From the NCBI GenBank assembly GCA_947454395.1, contig CANGLG010000004.1, positions 1 to 33,038 on the forward strand: 33,038 bases of DNA. The letters are read 5' to 3'. This DNA is from Flavobacteriales bacterium (GTDB lineage Bacteria; Bacteroidota; Bacteroidia; Flavobacteriales_D; Crocinitomicaceae). Below are positions 30,962-33,038 of this stretch, in pieces. Both the position numbers and the translations under genes were made by a program. Below the pieces are notes generated by a model. The model was not told where the DNA came from and searched no databases. It saw only the letters and a list, made by a program, of their open reading frames with translations. The number at the start of each line of letters is the position of its first letter. Position 1 is the stretch's first letter.

Positions 30962-32694
30962 TGGGGGAAATTAGATTTAACATCATCATTATTCTTTAAT
31001 CTTTCTAATTCAGAATTAACCAAAGAGTCTTCAATTTTTGGAAATAGAATCATTGGTTCACCTATTAAATGACCAGGAGATAACAATTCATCATTTAAAA
31101 AGTCACTCCAATCACCCAATTTTTTGTTCAAAATATTCTGAAGTTTAATCGAAGTATCCGGTAAAAAAGGTGATGAAGCCAAGGTCAATTTTGCTGTAAT
31201 CTGAAGTGCGATATACATGATGGTTTGAACACGTTCCGGATTTGTTTTAATTAATTTCCAAGGCTCTTGGTCAGCTAAGTATTTGTTTCCTATTCTTGCA
31301 ATTTGCATCATTTCCGCTTGTGCATCTCTTAATTTATAAGCATAAATCAGTTTTGAAATGCGGTTTGGAATTTCTTTTAATTCCTCCAATACCTGTAAAT
31401 CAACTTCCTCAAAATTCAAAGGTTTTGGAACAATCCCTTCATAATATTTTTGTGTAAGAACCAATGTTCGATTAACAAAATTTCCATATATGTCTGCTAA
31501 TTCACTGTTAACACGGGTTTGGTATTCTTTCCATGTAAATTCTGAATCTTTACTTTCAGGGGCAATTGCAGATAAAACATACTTTAATTCATCTACTTTT
31601 TCAGGGTAGGATGCAAGGTATTCATGCAGCCAAACCGCCCAATTTCGTGAAGTTGAAAATTTATCTCCTTCCAAATTTAAAAACTCATACGCTGGAACAT
31701 TATCCGGAAGAATAAAATCACCATGATCTTTCAGTAGAATCGGGAAAATTATCGCATGGAATACAATATTATCCTTCCCAATAAAATGAACTAATTTTCG
31801 ATCTCCAGCTTGGTCTTTACACCAGTAATCTTTCCAATCTTTTCCATTGTCTAACGCCCACTGTTTTGTTGCAGAAATATACCCGATTGGAGCATCCAAC
31901 CAAACATACAAAACTTTTCCTTCTGCATTTGGCAATGGTACTTTGACTCCCCAATCCAAATCGCGCGTCATGGCTCTTGGCTTTAATCCACCATTAATCC
32001 ATGACATACACTGACCGATTACTTGATTTCGCCAAGTTTTTGGGTCATGTTGCTGAACGCCATCAAGCACTCCATTTTGTATCCATTCTTTTAACCAAAC
32101 TTCATGTTGATCCATAGGTAAATACCAATGTGAAGTTGATTTCAAAACGGGCGATTTTCCACTTAAGGTTGATTTTGGATTTTTCAAGTCCGTTGGACTC
32201 AAGTCACTTCCACACTTTTCACATTGATCGCCATAAGCATTCGGATTGGCACATTTGGGACATTCCCCCGCTATGTATCGATCCGCTAAAAACTGCTGAA
32301 ATTCTTCATCATAATATTGATCCGAAGTTTGCTTAGTAAATTTTCCTTGATCATGTAATTTTTTGAAAAAATCAGCGGAGGTTTCATGATGTAATTGGTC
32401 AGATGTTCGGTGGAAAATATCAAAAGAAATATTGAACTGCTCGAAGGCGTTTTTAATTAAGTGATTGTATTTGTCCACGATTTCTTGCGGAGAAACTCCT
32501 TCCTTTTTCGCTCTCAATGTAATTGCAGCACCGTGTTCATCACTACCACAAATGAAGGCTACATCGTGTGCATTCATTCTTAAAAAGCGAACAAAAATAT
32601 CAGCTGGCAAATAAACTCCTGCTACATGTCCAAGATGAAGTGGTCCGTTGGCATAAGGTAAGGCTGCTGTGACCGTATATGTTGCTTTTTTCAT
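30958..32694 (-). CDS. metG: methionyl-tRNA synthetase, catalytic and anticodon-binding part
   Basis: The enzyme charges tRNA-Met, including the initiator encoded just downstream. The class I signatures are HIGH (HLGH, residues 20-23) and KMSKS as KFSTS (in DKFSTSRN). A zinc knuckle CPKC...CEKC lies near 140-160. The SWYLP-type segment (TSHWYLPMDQHE) and WLDAPIGY are present. The anticodon-binding helical domain follows. The protein stops at 578 residues in a linker-like tail (ELERLKNNDDVKSNFPQ). In many homologues the tRNA-binding domain would start there; here it is the next gene. Confidence 0.96.
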   Translation of the reverse strand: MKKATYTVTAALPYANGPLHLGHVAGVYLPADIFVRFLRMNAHDVAFICGSDEHGAAITLRAKKEGVSPQEIVDKYNHLIKNAFEQFNISFDIFHRTSDQLHHETSADFFKKLHDQGKFTKQTSDQYYDEEFQQFLADRYIAGECPKCANPNAYGDQCEKCGSDLSPTDLKNPKSTLSGKSPVLKSTSHWYLPMDQHEVWLKEWIQNGVLDGVQQHDPKTWRNQVIGQCMSWINGGLKPRAMTRDLDWGVKVPLPNAEGKVLYVWLDAPIGYISATKQWALDNGKDWKDYWCKDQAGDRKLVHFIGKDNIVFHAIIFPILLKDHGDFILPDNVPAYEFLNLEGDKFSTSRNWAVWLHEYLASYPEKVDELKYVLSAIAPESKDSEFTWKEYQTRVNSELADIYGNFVNRTLVLTQKYYEGIVPKPLNFEEVDLQVLEELKEIPNRISKLIYAYKLRDAQAEMMQIARIGNKYLADQEPWKLIKTNPERVQTIMYIALQITAKLTLASSPFLPDTSIKLQNILNKKLGDWSDFLNDELLSPGHLIGEPMILFPKIEDSLVNSELERLKNNDDVKSNFPQ

Positions 32695-32701
32695 TAGAAT
32701 G

Positions 32702-32709
32702 TAAAGATA
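32702..32709 (-). promoter_or_regulatory. candidate -7 element of metG
   Basis: On the minus strand TATCTTTA (32709-32702) differs from TAnnTTTG at the last base. It lies 7 bases before the ATG at 32694, so the message would be nearly leaderless. No good -33 is visible. Confidence 0.35.
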
Positions 32710-32763
32710 ATAAAAGGTTAATGAATTTTAGAGGAATAGAAAAAGCCGTTGGATTAACAAGAC

Positions 32764-32795
32764 AAAAAAAAGGGTCAACTAAAGTTGACCCTTTT
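32764..32795 (-). terminator. terminator of the T9SS-sorted gene
   Basis: AGGGTCAACT (32771-32780) and AGTTGACCCT (32783-32792) form a perfect stem that extends with A/T pairs. On the minus strand seven T follow (32770-32764). It begins 18 bases behind the stop of the gene that enters from the right edge. Confidence 0.88.
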
Positions 32796-32813
32796 CTCTA
32801 ATCTTAAAAAGAA

Positions 32814-33038
32814 TTATTTTTTAACTACATTGAATTGAGAAGTTTTACCATCCTCAAGAACTATGTTAAACACATAGATTCCAGCATCTAAAGTAGAGAT
32901 ATTAACATCTGCTTTTCCATTTACAAGGTTCAAATCATTTAAGAATGTAATTTTCCCTGAGATATCAGAAACTGTTAGTTTAGCCAATCCTTCTGCATCA
33001 ATAGAAACAGTTACTTTATCATTTGCAGGGTTAGGATA
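32814..33038 (-). CDS. T9SS-secreted protein, C-terminal sorting domain only (partial)
   Basis: The 74 residues present read YPNPANDKVTVSIDAEGLAK, then LTVSDISGKI, DAGIYVFNIVLEDGK and FNVVKK before TAA at 32816-32814. This is a type A sorting domain: the YPNPA start, two beta-strands, the LxxGIYxxxI motif and a basic end. It sends the product through type IX secretion. The functional part lies outside the window. Confidence 0.9.
   Translation of the reverse strand, partial: YPNPANDKVTVSIDAEGLAKLTVSDISGKITFLNDLNLVNGKADVNISTLDAGIYVFNIVLEDGKTSQFNVVKK

Noticed and set aside
1-33038. CRISPR array, insertion sequence, integrase or prophage
   Set aside because: No regularly spaced repeats, transposase, integrase or structural phage genes were found on either strand.

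Overview
The window is a piece of Bacteroidetes (Flavobacteriia-like) chromosome. The evidence is a low-GC genome with promoters of the TAnnTTTG type and few Shine-Dalgarno sequences, a complete alternative complex III operon of the Bacteroidetes type, two proteins with type IX secretion (T9SS) C-terminal sorting domains, a TonB-dependent receptor with a carboxypeptidase-D-like N-domain, and a FISUMP-domain remnant. A marine or freshwater relative of Fluviicola/Crocinitomicaceae is my guess from general resemblance only.

Layout. 1-1300: a minus-strand cassette, visibly richer in GC than the rest (about 48% in one sampled line against 35% in another sampled further on). It holds a conserved Bacteroidetes gene of unknown function split by an in-frame TGA, a small membrane protein, and a third frame split by TAG that leaves the window. 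1499-1976: a small conserved protein and a structured non-coding stretch ending in a strong terminator hairpin just before thiL. 1977-3381: thiL and, convergent, a SPOR-domain protein. 3481-15222: a respiratory operon, actABCDEF then coxBA, closed by a terminator. It passes electrons from menaquinol through ACIII and c-type hemes to an aa3-type oxidase. 15580-23021: a TonB-dependent receptor, a T9SS-secreted beta-helix protein, and a PhoB/PhoR-like two-component pair. 23070-27193: cyanophycin synthetase and the exonuclease VII large subunit. 27187-30295: a ChaN-like protein, then an accessory stretch with a broken FISUMP gene, relic reading frames, an NAD(P)-binding protein and a small membrane protein. 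30406-32709: initiator tRNA-Met and a methionyl-tRNA synthetase split into two overlapping genes. 32764-33038: the C-terminal end of another T9SS-sorted protein.

The strongest unlisted signal is regulatory. The promoters of the TonB receptor and of the T9SS protein each carry three or four TTAA-type direct repeats in exact 11-bp phase. In both, the last repeat lies 30 bp from the TTTG of the putative -7 element. This resembles the cyanobacterial Pho box and lies beside a PhoB/PhoR-like pair, so the locus looks like a phosphate-responsive outer-membrane and surface module. The response regulator may be expressed by read-through of the hairpin behind its own target gene, which would be a positive feedback loop. 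Other points worth a check are the in-frame stops of the first cassette, the split MetRS beside its initiator tRNA, a PhoB-like TGTCAT repeat in front of actA, and a 10-bp direct repeat in front of cphA.
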